A stretch of DNA of 64,000 bases from Desulfovibrio sp. X2. GTDB taxonomy: Bacteria > Desulfobacterota > Desulfovibrionia > Desulfovibrionales > Desulfovibrionaceae. The notes under the pieces are model-generated. The model saw only the letters and a list, made by a program, of their open reading frames with translations, searched no databases and was not told the origin of the DNA. The position numbers and the translations under genes are program-made. The stretch lies in assembly GCF_000422205.1 (NCBI RefSeq), contig NZ_ATHV01000066.1:1-64000 (forward strand), given 5' to 3'. Shown one piece after another: positions 45,918 through 53,907 of this stretch (positions are counted from its first letter, which is position 1; each line of letters opens with the position of its first letter).

Positions 45918-46805
45918 TCAGGCCTCCCCGTCGTCGTTTCCCAGAATGCGCTTCAGATAGGCGCCCACCTTCTCGCCGTCGAAGACGATGGTCGATTCCT
46001 CGGCCACACGGCGCACGTCGTAGCCCGCGTGCTCCACCTCGCGCACGGCCAGGGCCCAGGCGCCCTTGGCGTCCGGGCCGAGGTAGAGGCTGCGCCGCAC
46101 CGAGGGGTGGCGCTCGGTGAGCGTGCGCGCCCCGGCCGGTCCGAAGAAGAGCTCGGCCATGCCCGCCTCCTCCTCGCGCCAGATGTAGAGGATCTCGTCC
46201 TCGCGCTCCGGCAGGGAGCCCAGCGTCTTGGCGGTCCAGGCGCAGCGCTCGAAGAGGGCGAGCAGCTTTTTGGGCGGGCGGCAGGATGCGGGATCGGCCC
46301 CGGCCTTCGCGACGCCCTGCCCGGCGCGGGCCAGGATCGCCTCGGCCGCGGCGCGCACGGCCCCGGCCGCGGCCTCGGCGTACTCGCGCTTCTCGCGCGC
46401 GAGGCCGGGCAGCACGGCGATCACCTCGTCGGCCGAAAGCGCGGCGGCCTCGGCCGGGGTGCGGCCGAGCGCCAGCTCGCAGGCCGCGTCGCCCGCGGCC
46501 ATGTAGGGACCGCAGCCGTTGGTCCAAAAGCGCGCGGCAGCGATGCGGCCCGCATCCCCGCCCTGGCCCGCCAGGGCCAGCTGCACGCTCATGCTCCGTC
46601 CGCCCCGACGCGCCTCGCCCACGCCGTCAGGCAGGGGCAGCTCGCCCAGGAAGCGGGGATGCGCGAAGCGCTCCACCACCTCGCGGCCGAAGCGCGCCTC
46701 GTGGGCCGCGTCCATTTGCGCCTGCAGGCGCGCGGCCAGGGCGTCGGGCCCGAGGCCCTCCTCGTGGACGTCCTCTGGGGAGTCGGAAGAATCGGACGAG
46801 ATCAT
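45918..46805 (-). CDS. NifU/IscU-like domain fused to an unknown domain
   Basis: The 295-residue protein has an IscU-like N-terminal part (about residues 40-165: RFAHPRFLGELPLPDGVGEA, ARFWTNGCGPYMAAGDAACELALG, a late helix) and a C-terminal domain shared with the next gene. Of the three IscU cluster cysteines only the middle one, in TNGCG, is kept; the positions of the first (RRGGRSMSV) and third (LAREKREYAEA) have no Cys. It is therefore unlikely to assemble Fe-S clusters like IscU. Its ATG overlaps the ferredoxin stop. Role in hydrogenase maturation is inferred from context. Confidence 0.85.
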   Translation of the reverse strand: MISSDSSDSPEDVHEEGLGPDALAARLQAQMDAAHEARFGREVVERFAHPRFLGELPLPDGVGEARRGGRSMSVQLALAGQGGDAGRIAAARFWTNGCGPYMAAGDAACELALGRTPAEAAALSADEVIAVLPGLAREKREYAEAAAGAVRAAAEAILARAGQGVAKAGADPASCRPPKKLLALFERCAWTAKTLGSLPEREDEILYIWREEEAGMAELFFGPAGARTLTERHPSVRRSLYLGPDAKGAWALAVREVEHAGYDVRRVAEESTIVFDGEKVGAYLKRILGNDDGEA

Positions 46806-47146
46806 GGTTCCTCCCGCGGTTCTTCCCCGGACGGGACGCCCGAGAAGGCCTGGCGCAGGGCGGCGCGCACGCACTCCCGAAGCTCCGCCGTGGACAGCCC
46901 GGGGATGGCGATGGCCTCCTTGGGGCAGGTGCCCTGGCAGGCCCCGCAGCCGGAGCAGGCGCGCTCGGCCACGCTGACCGTGCGCCGTCCCGGGCGATGG
47001 GGATGGGCAACGACCTTGAGGCAGGACTTGGGGCAGATGTCCACGCAGAACGCGCAGCCGTCGCAGACGCTCTCGTCCACCCGCGCGACGGCCCCGCGCC
47101 CGGCGAAGCGCTCCTCGTTCTCGAAGTCCCTGGCGATGAGGCGCAT
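46802..47146 (-). CDS. Ferredoxin with two 4Fe-4S clusters
   Basis: The 114-residue protein has two cluster motifs, CDGCAFCVDICPKSC and CSGCGACQGTCPKEA, in a basic/acidic bacterial ferredoxin fold. The ATG at 47146 is chosen because it has a GGGAGG site 6 bp upstream; in-frame starts at 47164 and 47182 would add 6 or 12 residues but lack one. It lies 42 bp after the protease gene and overlaps the NifU-like gene by four bases. It may carry electrons to or from the Hdr/Mvh complex. Confidence 0.88.
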   Translation of the reverse strand: MRLIARDFENEERFAGRGAVARVDESVCDGCAFCVDICPKSCLKVVAHPHRPGRRTVSVAERACSGCGACQGTCPKEAIAIPGLSTAELRECVRAALRQAFSGVPSGEEPREEP

Positions 47147-47188
47147 GGCAACCTCCCTGGGCATGGTCAGCGGATCGTGCACCGTCCG

Positions 47189-47683
47189 TCAGGCCGAAAG
47201 GCAGAGCTCCTTGACCTTGGCCGCGACCCTGGGCAGGGCGGCCTCCATCTCGGGCGAGAGCCCCTCCTCGATCTCGTCGGGGATGAAGCCCGTCTGCACG
47301 ACCACGATGCGCACCTCCATGCCGGTGTTGAGCTTCAGATCCTTCAGGAGGTTCACCGTGGGGAACATGTGCAGCGAGAAGTCGTTGACCCTTTTGGGGT
47401 CCATCTCGTCCACGTCGATCTCCCAGAACTCGCCGGGCTTCTTGCCCTCCTGGGTGGTGGCGTCCACCACGATGACCCGCTTGGGCGGCGTGGGGGCGTG
47501 GATGAGGTCGAAGAGCAGCGTGCGGATGGAGGTGCCCACGTCGAGCAGGCCGACGTCGCTCGGGATCTCCGGGTCCTGCTCGAGCATCTCCACGACCTTG
47601 GGGCCCGCGGCGTCGTCGCCGATGAGGATGTTGCCGCAACCGAACACGAGCACCCGAGAGGTGAACATCTTGGACCAGTCCAT
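47189..47683 (-). CDS. NiFe hydrogenase maturation endopeptidase
   Basis: The 164-residue HyaD/HycI-family protease opens with VLVFGCGNILIGDDAAGP, containing the first metal-binding acidic residues, and has a second in VIVVDATTQEGKKPGE. It cleaves the C-terminal extension of the hydrogenase large subunit after nickel insertion. The adjacent large subunit ends Asp-Pro-Sec-x-x-Cys-x-x-His plus 25 residues and is the evident substrate. Start ATG 47683 is preferred; a longer version would begin at 47737. A terminator lies between it and mvhA. Confidence 0.9.
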   Translation of the reverse strand: MDWSKMFTSRVLVFGCGNILIGDDAAGPKVVEMLEQDPEIPSDVGLLDVGTSIRTLLFDLIHAPTPPKRVIVVDATTQEGKKPGEFWEIDVDEMDPKRVNDFSLHMFPTVNLLKDLKLNTGMEVRIVVVQTGFIPDEIEEGLSPEMEAALPRVAAKVKELCLSA

Positions 47684-47748
47684 CTTGCTTCCGTGGCCTC
47701 CGTGGAAAAATGGCGCGGGAGTCCCCGCTTCTGACACACTCTAGAACG

Positions 47749-47780
47749 AAAAAGCGGGGCCGTCACCGGGACGGCCCCGC
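47749..47780 (-). terminator. Terminator after the hydrogenase large subunit
   Basis: On the minus strand a perfect 11-bp stem (GCGGGGCCGTC with GACGGCCCCGC, loop CCGGT) is followed by five T. It lies 50 bp after the mvhA stop and before the maturation genes, so these are either partly read through or have their own promoter. Confidence 0.85.
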
Positions 47781-47830
47781 CGGGGCCCCGGTCCGGCCGT
47801 GGTGAACCACGAACGGACCGGGCGCCTCCT

Positions 47831-49294
47831 CTACTTGCTCATCGTCTCGATCACCTGGCCGTCGGCGTCGATGATCTTCACTTCCATGGCCATACCGCCA
47901 TCCAGGCGGTGCGTGGCGCAGGACATTCACGGGTCGTAGGCACGAACCGCCATCTCGATCATGTTCAGGACGCCCTGGTCGTACTTGCCGTCCTTGATGA
48001 CGGCCTTGGCGGCCTGCTTGATCGACAGGTTCATGCCCGCATTGTTGTGGGTGGTGCCGACGATGAGGTTGGCCATCTTCACGCAGCCGTTCTCGTCGGT
48101 CTTGTAGTGGTGGATGAGGGTGCCGCGCGGCGCTTCCACGCAGCCCACGCCCTCGCCCGCCCTGGGCTCGATGTTCTTGGCGCGGATCTCGCGGCCCGTG
48201 ATCTCGGGGTCGTTCAGGAGCTCCTCGGCGCGCTCGCAGCACTGCACGAGCTCGATGAGCCGCGCCCAGTGGTAGAGCAGCGTCAGGTGCGCCGGACGGC
48301 CGAACTCCTTGCGGAAGATCTCGAGCTCCTTTTGCGCCTCGGGGGTGGCCATCTGGTCGCAGACGTTGATGCGCGCCAGACAGTTGGAGCGGTACACGCC
48401 CACCGGATCGTTCTCGTCGAGTTTGATCCCGCCCGCCTTCTTTATGTAGGGGAACTTGAGGTAGGTCCACGGCTCGACGTGCTCGGCGATGTAGTCCGCG
48501 TACTTGTCGTACGTGAACTGGTCGTACGTGCCGTCGATGTTCATGAGCCTCAGTTCGCCGTCGTACAGTTCGAGCGCGCCGTTCTTCGGGTTCACCGTTC
48601 CGATGTAGCCCGAGGGGAACACGCCGAGCATCTTCACCGCGTCGATGTACTTGGGGAAGACGTTCTCGCGCGCGAACTTGATGGTGAACATGCAGAAGTC
48701 CTTGGCCTCCTTGACGACGGCCAAAAGCTCCTTGCGCTCGTCCTCCAGCATGGGCTTGGAGTAGCCGCCGACCACCGCCGCGATGGGGTGGATGACCTTG
48801 CCGGCGAACTTCTCGAGCGCCATCTGGGTCTTGTAGCGCATGTGCACGACCTGCTTGGCCAGATCGGGCACCGCGCCCACCACGCCGACCACGTTGCGCA
48901 CGGAATAGTCGGCGTCCGGGCCGATCACGAAGTCGGGAGCGGCCAGGAAGTAGAAGTGCAGGATCTTGTCCGGGATGTAGGCCAGCATCTGGCACAGCTC
49001 GCGGAGCTTTTTGCCCGTGGGCGGCACGACCGCGCCGAGGCAGGCGTCCGCGGCCTTGTTGGAGGCCAGGTGGTGCTGCCAGGGGCAGATGCCGCAGATG
49101 CGGTTGACGATGCGGGGCACCTCCTCCACGGGACGGCCCACGACGAATTTCTCGAAGCCTCTGAGGGACATGACCTGCATCCGCGCGTCGGCCACGTTGC
49201 CGTTGGCGTCGAGCTTGATCTCGAAGCCGGCATGGCCCTCGATGCGCGTGATGGGGGCCACCCTCAGGGTCTTGGCGGCCTGAACTTCACTCAT
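47831..49294 (-). CDS. mvhA: NiFe(Se) hydrogenase large subunit, MvhA-type, with C-terminal selenocysteine
   Basis: The 487-residue product includes selenocysteine at codon 456 (TGA at 47929-47927). The N-terminal nickel motif RICGICPWQHH (Cys67, Cys70) is intact, and the C-terminal motif reads Asp-Pro-Sec-Met-Ser-Cys-Ala-Thr-His, matching DPCxxCxxH with the first Cys replaced. A 25-residue tail (RLDGGMAMEVKI...) follows the His and would be cut by the protease. A hairpin begins 16 nt after the TGA. A naive reading stops at residue 455 and loses two of the four Ni ligands. The protein resembles methyl-viologen-reducing (F420-nonreducing) hydrogenases and works with MvhG and MvhD. An AGGAGG site precedes ATG 49294. 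Confidence 0.93.
47894..47929 (-). promoter_or_regulatory. Selenocysteine codon and SECIS hairpin of mvhA
   Basis: TGA (47929-47927) is followed after 16 nt by a perfect 6-bp stem ACCGCC/GGCGGT with loop TGGAT on the coding strand. Bacterial SelB recognises such a hairpin inside the reading frame just after UGA. Spacing and loop match those in mvhD. Confidence 0.8.
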
Positions 49295-49373
49295 ATGATC
49301 GCCTCCTGGGGTCCTGCCGGAACGGAGCCTGTCCGCCCCGGCCAGCGACCCTGGTTTGTCCTGCTAGATCATC

Positions 49374-50324
49374 CTATTTCTGCTTCGGCTGCTTCACCGC
49401 GTGCAGCACGCCGTGGGCACCGTTGAAGCGGCAGAGGAAGCCCTTGCGGTCGAGCATCCTGGCCGGGTCGTACCCCACGGAGGCCAGGGCGCCCACGTAG
49501 TCCATGAGCGGCTTGGAGTCCTCCTTGATGGGGCCGTAGCAGCCGCGGCAGGGCATGCGCGTGCTGATGCAGCGCGGCGCCTCGCCCTTGAGGCCCGAGC
49601 AGCCCGCCCGGGTGACCGGGCCGAGGCACATGAAGCCCTGCTCGAGCAGGCAGCGCATCTCGGAGACCGGCTTCTCGGGGTCGAACTCCGGGGTCTGCAG
49701 CATGCGCTTCAGCTCCCCGCCCTTCTTCCGCTCGCGGATCGTGGGGCAGGTGTCGCAGACGCTGCGCTCGGGCAGCTTCAGGTTCTCGGGCTTGCCGTCG
49801 AGCAGCGCCAGGACCGCGGCGGCGATCCAGTCCGGATGCGGAGGGCAGCCGGGCAGCTTGATGTCCACCTTCACGTGGTCGTCGAGCGCCCCGCAGTTCT
49901 CGAGCATCGCGGGGATGTGGTAGGTCTCGGTGTCCGGATCGGGTCCGGGCACCGTGGTCGGCGATTCGCGGTACGAGAAGTCGCGGATGGCCTGGTTGCC
50001 GTACATGTTGCCGAGCGCCGGGATGCCGCCGTCCGTGGCGCAGGTGCCGAGCGCGACCAGGATGTTGGCCCGCTTGCGGCACATCTCGAGGACCTCGAGA
50101 TGCTCCTCGTTCTTCACGCCGCCGGAGACGATGGCCACGTCGGCCTCGGGGATCTCCAGCGTCTTCCCTTCGCCGGTCTGGCCGTAGTACTTCTTGTCGA
50201 TGAGGACCGGGATGTGGACGAACTGCAGCGAAGGCAGCAGGTCGACCAGCACGTCGCCGATGTTCAGGATGGCGATCTCGCAGCCGGAGCAGGAGTTCAG
50301 CCATTCCTCGATGATACGCGCCAT
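49374..50324 (-). CDS. mvhG: NiFe hydrogenase small subunit, MvhG-type
   Basis: The 316-residue small subunit carries Fe-S clusters between the NiFe site and MvhD. Cys motifs are visible near the N-terminus (NSCSGCEIAIL), in LGTCATDGG, LPGCPPHPDW, CDTCP, and in a cluster near the C-terminus (MRCLLEQGFMCLGP, GCSGL, PCRGCYGP). There is no twin-arginine signal, so the enzyme is cytoplasmic, as expected for Mvh. A GGGAGG site precedes ATG 50324. Confidence 0.94.
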   Translation of the reverse strand: MARIIEEWLNSCSGCEIAILNIGDVLVDLLPSLQFVHIPVLIDKKYYGQTGEGKTLEIPEADVAIVSGGVKNEEHLEVLEMCRKRANILVALGTCATDGGIPALGNMYGNQAIRDFSYRESPTTVPGPDPDTETYHIPAMLENCGALDDHVKVDIKLPGCPPHPDWIAAAVLALLDGKPENLKLPERSVCDTCPTIRERKKGGELKRMLQTPEFDPEKPVSEMRCLLEQGFMCLGPVTRAGCSGLKGEAPRCISTRMPCRGCYGPIKEDSKPLMDYVGALASVGYDPARMLDRKGFLCRFNGAHGVLHAVKQPKQK

Positions 50325-50344
50325 GTGATTCCTCCCTTCCGGCC

Positions 50345-50773
50345 TCAGGCGGTGGCCGCCTGAGCCTGTTTGAGCGGGTTGGGTCCCAGGGCGCGCACCT
50401 GTTCGGTGAACGCGGTGACGACCTCCGCGAAACGGGGAGCCTCGGCGCTCGACACCCACCCGATCATGAAGCGCTCGGGGTCGATGCCCAGATCCTCGAG
50501 GACGAGCTTGGCGCCCTCGGCCCTAGCCAGTGCTTTGTTATTACCTTCCAGGTAATGACACTCGCCGAGGTGTCACCCAAGCACCATCACGCCGTCCGCG
50601 CCGTGCTGCAGCGCGTCGACGATCAGGTTCGGATGGACCATTCCCGAGCACATCACCCGGACGGCACGCATGTTGGGCGGATACTTCAGGCGGGAAACGC
50701 CCGCCAGGTCGCCACCGGCATATGCGCACCAGTTGCACAGGAAGCCGATGATGACCGGTTCGAACTCAGCCAT
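50345..50773 (-). CDS. mvhD: Mvh/Vhu hydrogenase iron-sulfur subunit D with selenocysteine
   Basis: The 142-residue product includes selenocysteine at codon 67 (TGA at 50575-50573). The frame continues in register to a TGA at 50347-50345 with clear homology: the block VMVLG-Sec-HLGECHYLEGNNKA matches the MvhD motif GCHxGDCHY, and FLCNWCAYAGGDLAG and VRVMCSGM precede it. MvhD holds a [2Fe-2S] cluster and passes electrons from MvhG to HdrA. VhuD, the Sec form, is known from methanogens. A naive annotation would give a 66-residue fragment. It lies 10 bp after hdrA. Confidence 0.93.
50540..50575 (-). promoter_or_regulatory. Selenocysteine codon and SECIS hairpin of mvhD
   Basis: TGA (50575-50573) is followed after 16 nt by a 6-bp stem ATTACC/GGTAAT with loop TGGAA on the coding strand. 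The loop TGGA and the CC/GG closing pairs equal those of the mvhA element. Confidence 0.8.
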
Positions 50774-50783
50774 GTCTCGCTCC

Positions 50784-53700
50784 TTATATTCCGGCCAGGG
50801 CCGCGCGGACCTGGGCCTTGATCTGTTCCATGTCGAAGCCGGCCACGTTCACGCCCTGCTTGGGGCAGGTGGCCATGCACACGCCGCAGCCCTTGCACAG
50901 GGCCTTGTCCGTCTGGATGCGGCGATGCTCCTTGCCGTCGTCCGCCTGGTACGCCGCGAGGCTGATGGCGTTGTAGGGGCAGGTGTCCACGCACAGGGCG
51001 CAGCCGTCGCAGTTCTCCGTGACGTAGCTCTTGATGGAGTCGAGCGGCATCACGGTGCGCGAGAGCACCACGCCCGCCCTGGCCACGGCCGCCTGGGCCT
51101 GGGCCACGGCCTCGTCGATGGGCTTCGGGTAGTGGCAGAGCCCCGCCACGTACAGGCCGTCCACCGAGAGGTCCACGGGGCGGAGCTTCGGGTGCGCCTC
51201 GGTCAGGAAGCCGTCCGTGCCGACCGAGCACTTGTAGAGGTCCACGAGCTCGCGGGTCTCGTTGGGCACGATGGCCGAGGCCAGGATCAGCAGATCGGCC
51301 TTGAGCTTCACCGGGGCCTGCAGGATGGGATCGAAGGCGGTCACGTAGAGCGAGCCGCCCTCGCTCGTCACCTGGGGCTTGGCCTCGGGCTCGTAGCGGA
51401 TGTACATGACGCCCTTCTCGCGCGAGCGGGTGTACAGGTCCTCGCGCTCGCCGTAGGTGCGGATGTCGCGGTTGAGGACGAAGACCTTCATGTTCGGGTC
51501 CTTGTCCTTGAGCCGGACGGCCGCCTCCACGGAGTGCGAGCAGCACACGCGCGAGCAGTAGGGGCGCGCGGGTTCGCGGGAGCCGACGCACTGGATGAAG
51601 ACGACGCTCTTCACGCCGTCGAGCTTCTCGGGCTCCTTCTTCATCATGTGCTCGAAGTCCTGGTGCGTGAGCACGCGCGGGTCCTTCCCGTACATGTACT
51701 CGGTGGGCTTGGATTCCTTGGCGCCCGTGGCCACCACGGCGGCGCCGTACTTGATGGCCTTCTTCTCGCCGGCCACGTCGATCTCGGAGACGAAGTTGCC
51801 CACCGAGCCGACCGCGCTCCTCAGCGTGGCGTTCTTGTAGATCGTGATGTTCGGATGGTTGTCGACCTGGGCGATGAGGTGCTCGATGTGCGGCACGATC
51901 TTCTCGCCCTTCCAGGTGTGGTCCAGCGACCAGGCGTTGCCGCCGAGGATGCTCGACTTTTCCAGGAGGTAGGTCTTGTAGCCCTGGTTGGCCAGGCCGA
52001 GCGCCGCGGTCATGCCGGAGACGCCGCCGCCGACCACCAGGGCCTGCTGCACCACGTCCACGGAGAGCTTGTCCAGCGGGGCCAGGAGGCGCGCCTTGGC
52101 GACGGCCATGCGCACCTGGTCCATGGCCTTCTCGGTGGCCTTCTCCGGGGTGTCCGGGTGGACCCAGGAGTTCTGGTTGCGGATGTTGGCCATCTCCACC
52201 AGGTACTGGTTGAGACCGGCCTCGCGCAGCGTGTCCTTGAACAGCGGCTCGTGGGTGCGCGGCGTGCAGGCGGCGATCACGATGCGGTTCAGGCCGTGCT
52301 CCTTGATCTTCTCGGCGATCATGACCTGGGTGTCCGTGGAGCAGGTGAACAGGTTGTTCTCCACGAAGACCACGTCAGGCAGGGTCTTGGCGTATTCCGT
52401 GACCTTCTTGACGTCGACCACCGAGGCGATGTTGATGCCGCAGGAGCAGACGAAGACGCCGACGCGGGCCGGCTCCTTGCTGATGTCGCGCTCCGCCGGG
52501 TAGGTCTTCTCGCGGGTCAGGCTGCCCTTGGCCTCGGCCAGGAGGTCGGCCGCGGCGGCCGCGGCCGAGGAGGCCTCGGTCACGGACTGGGGGATGTCCT
52601 TGGGGCCCTGGAAGGCGCCGGAGACGAAGATGCCGGGCCGCGAGGTGCTGACCGGGGCGAAGGAGCTCGTGGCCGCGAAGCGGTACTTGTCGAGCTGGAA
52701 GTCGCAGATCTCGGCGAGCTTCCTCGCGTCCTTCGGCGCCTCCAGGCCGATGGAGTGCACGAGCATGTCGTAGTCCTCGTACATCTCCTTGCCGTCTTCC
52801 GTGGCGTAGCGCACGCGCACGCCCTTGCCCTCGGGGCCGGGGTAGACGGTGTGGATGCGGGCACGCACGAAGTCGATGCCCTTCTCCTTGGCGTTCTCGT
52901 AGTACTTCTCGAACTCCTTCCCGTGCGAGCGGATGTCCATGTAGAAGACCGTCTGGTTCACGTCGCCGGAGGTATGGTCCGCGGTGACCAGGGCCTGCTT
53001 GATGGCGTACATGCAGCACACGCTCGAGCAGAAGCCGTTGTCGCACTTGTTGGAGGAACGCGAGCCCACGCACTGCAGCCAGGCGATCTTCTTGGGCTCG
53101 GAGTGGTCAGAGGGCCGCGTCAGGTGGCCCATGCAGGGGCCGGACGCGGAGAGCAGGCGCTCGTACTCGAGGGAGGTGACCACGTCGGGCAGGTGCTTCC
53201 TGTCGTAGCCCCAGAAGTCGATCTCGCCGGGGTTGTACGGGTGGAAGCCCGGGGCCAGGATGAGGGCGCCGACGTTCAGCTCGACGATCTCTTCCTTGTC
53301 CTCGAAGTTGATCGCGCCGGTGGGGCAGAACTTCTCGCAGGCGCGACACTTGCCCTTGGTCAGGTACAGACAGTTTTCGGCATCCAGGGCGTACTTCAGC
53401 GGCACGGTCTGGCCGTACTGGATGTAGGCGGCCTTGCGGTTGTCCAGGCCCTGGTTGAACTCGTTGGGAACCTTCTTGGGGCACTTCTCGGCGCACAGCC
53501 CGCAGGCGATGCACTTCTCCATGTCCACGTAGCGCGGAGCCTTCCGCACCTTGACCGTGTAGTTCCCCGCCTCGCCAGCAACCCCCGCGATCTCCGAGAG
53601 GGTCATCAATTCAATATTCAAGTGCCGACCGCACTCGACCAACTTGGGCGAGATAATTCACATCGCGCAGTCGTTGGTCGGGAAGGTCTTGTCCAGCTGG

Positions 53701-53834
53701 GCCATGACTCCGCCGATGCCCGGGCCCTTTTCGAGCATGTACACGTAGTACCCGGACTCGGCGAGGTCCAGGGCCGTCTGGATGCCGGCGATGCCACCGC
53801 CGGCGACGAGCACCGAACCAAGTTTCGCTGCCAT
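50784..53834 (-). CDS. hdrA: Heterodisulfide reductase subunit A, long form, with selenocysteine
   Basis: The 1016-residue flavoprotein includes selenocysteine at codon 59 (TGA at 53660-53658). The first 58 codons read [20 protein letters not shown] (FAD site) and end NDCAM; after the TGA follow [12 protein letters not shown], so Sec replaces a Cys of the conserved NDC-A/M-C-I/L-SP motif. Next come ferredoxin motifs ([12 protein letters not shown] near 108, CRACEKFCP near 160), a Cys-rich [19 protein letters not shown] block, a second FAD domain ([18 protein letters not shown], near 570) and a C-terminal ferredoxin ([24 protein letters not shown]). At about 1.5 times normal HdrA length it contains two HdrA-like flavin halves. 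It bifurcates electrons from hydrogenase. An AAAGGAG site precedes ATG 53834. Confidence 0.93.
53619..53660 (-). promoter_or_regulatory. Selenocysteine codon and SECIS hairpin of hdrA
   Basis: TGA (53660-53658) is followed after 20 nt by a 7-bp stem CGAGTGC/GCACTTG (one G-U pair) with loop GGTCG on the coding strand. The GGUC loop is like the SelB contact of E. coli fdhF. Spacing is four bases longer than in mvhD and mvhA. Confidence 0.7.
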
Positions 53835-53907
53835 CGGATGTCTCCTTTGTTGGAATGACGCCTCTATGTGACGTACCTGTCGGCCGGGGCAGCCCGGCCG
53901 GTGCTCC

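Noticed and set aside
45918-46805. Functional IscU/NifU scaffold
   Set aside because: Two of the three cluster-binding Cys are absent, so the protein is described only as IscU-like.
47927-47929. In-frame TGA in the hydrogenase gene as a pseudogene or sequencing error
   Set aside because: The frame continues with the exact Ni-binding motif, a protease tail and a hairpin, and three other genes plus a tRNA-Sec show the same pattern.
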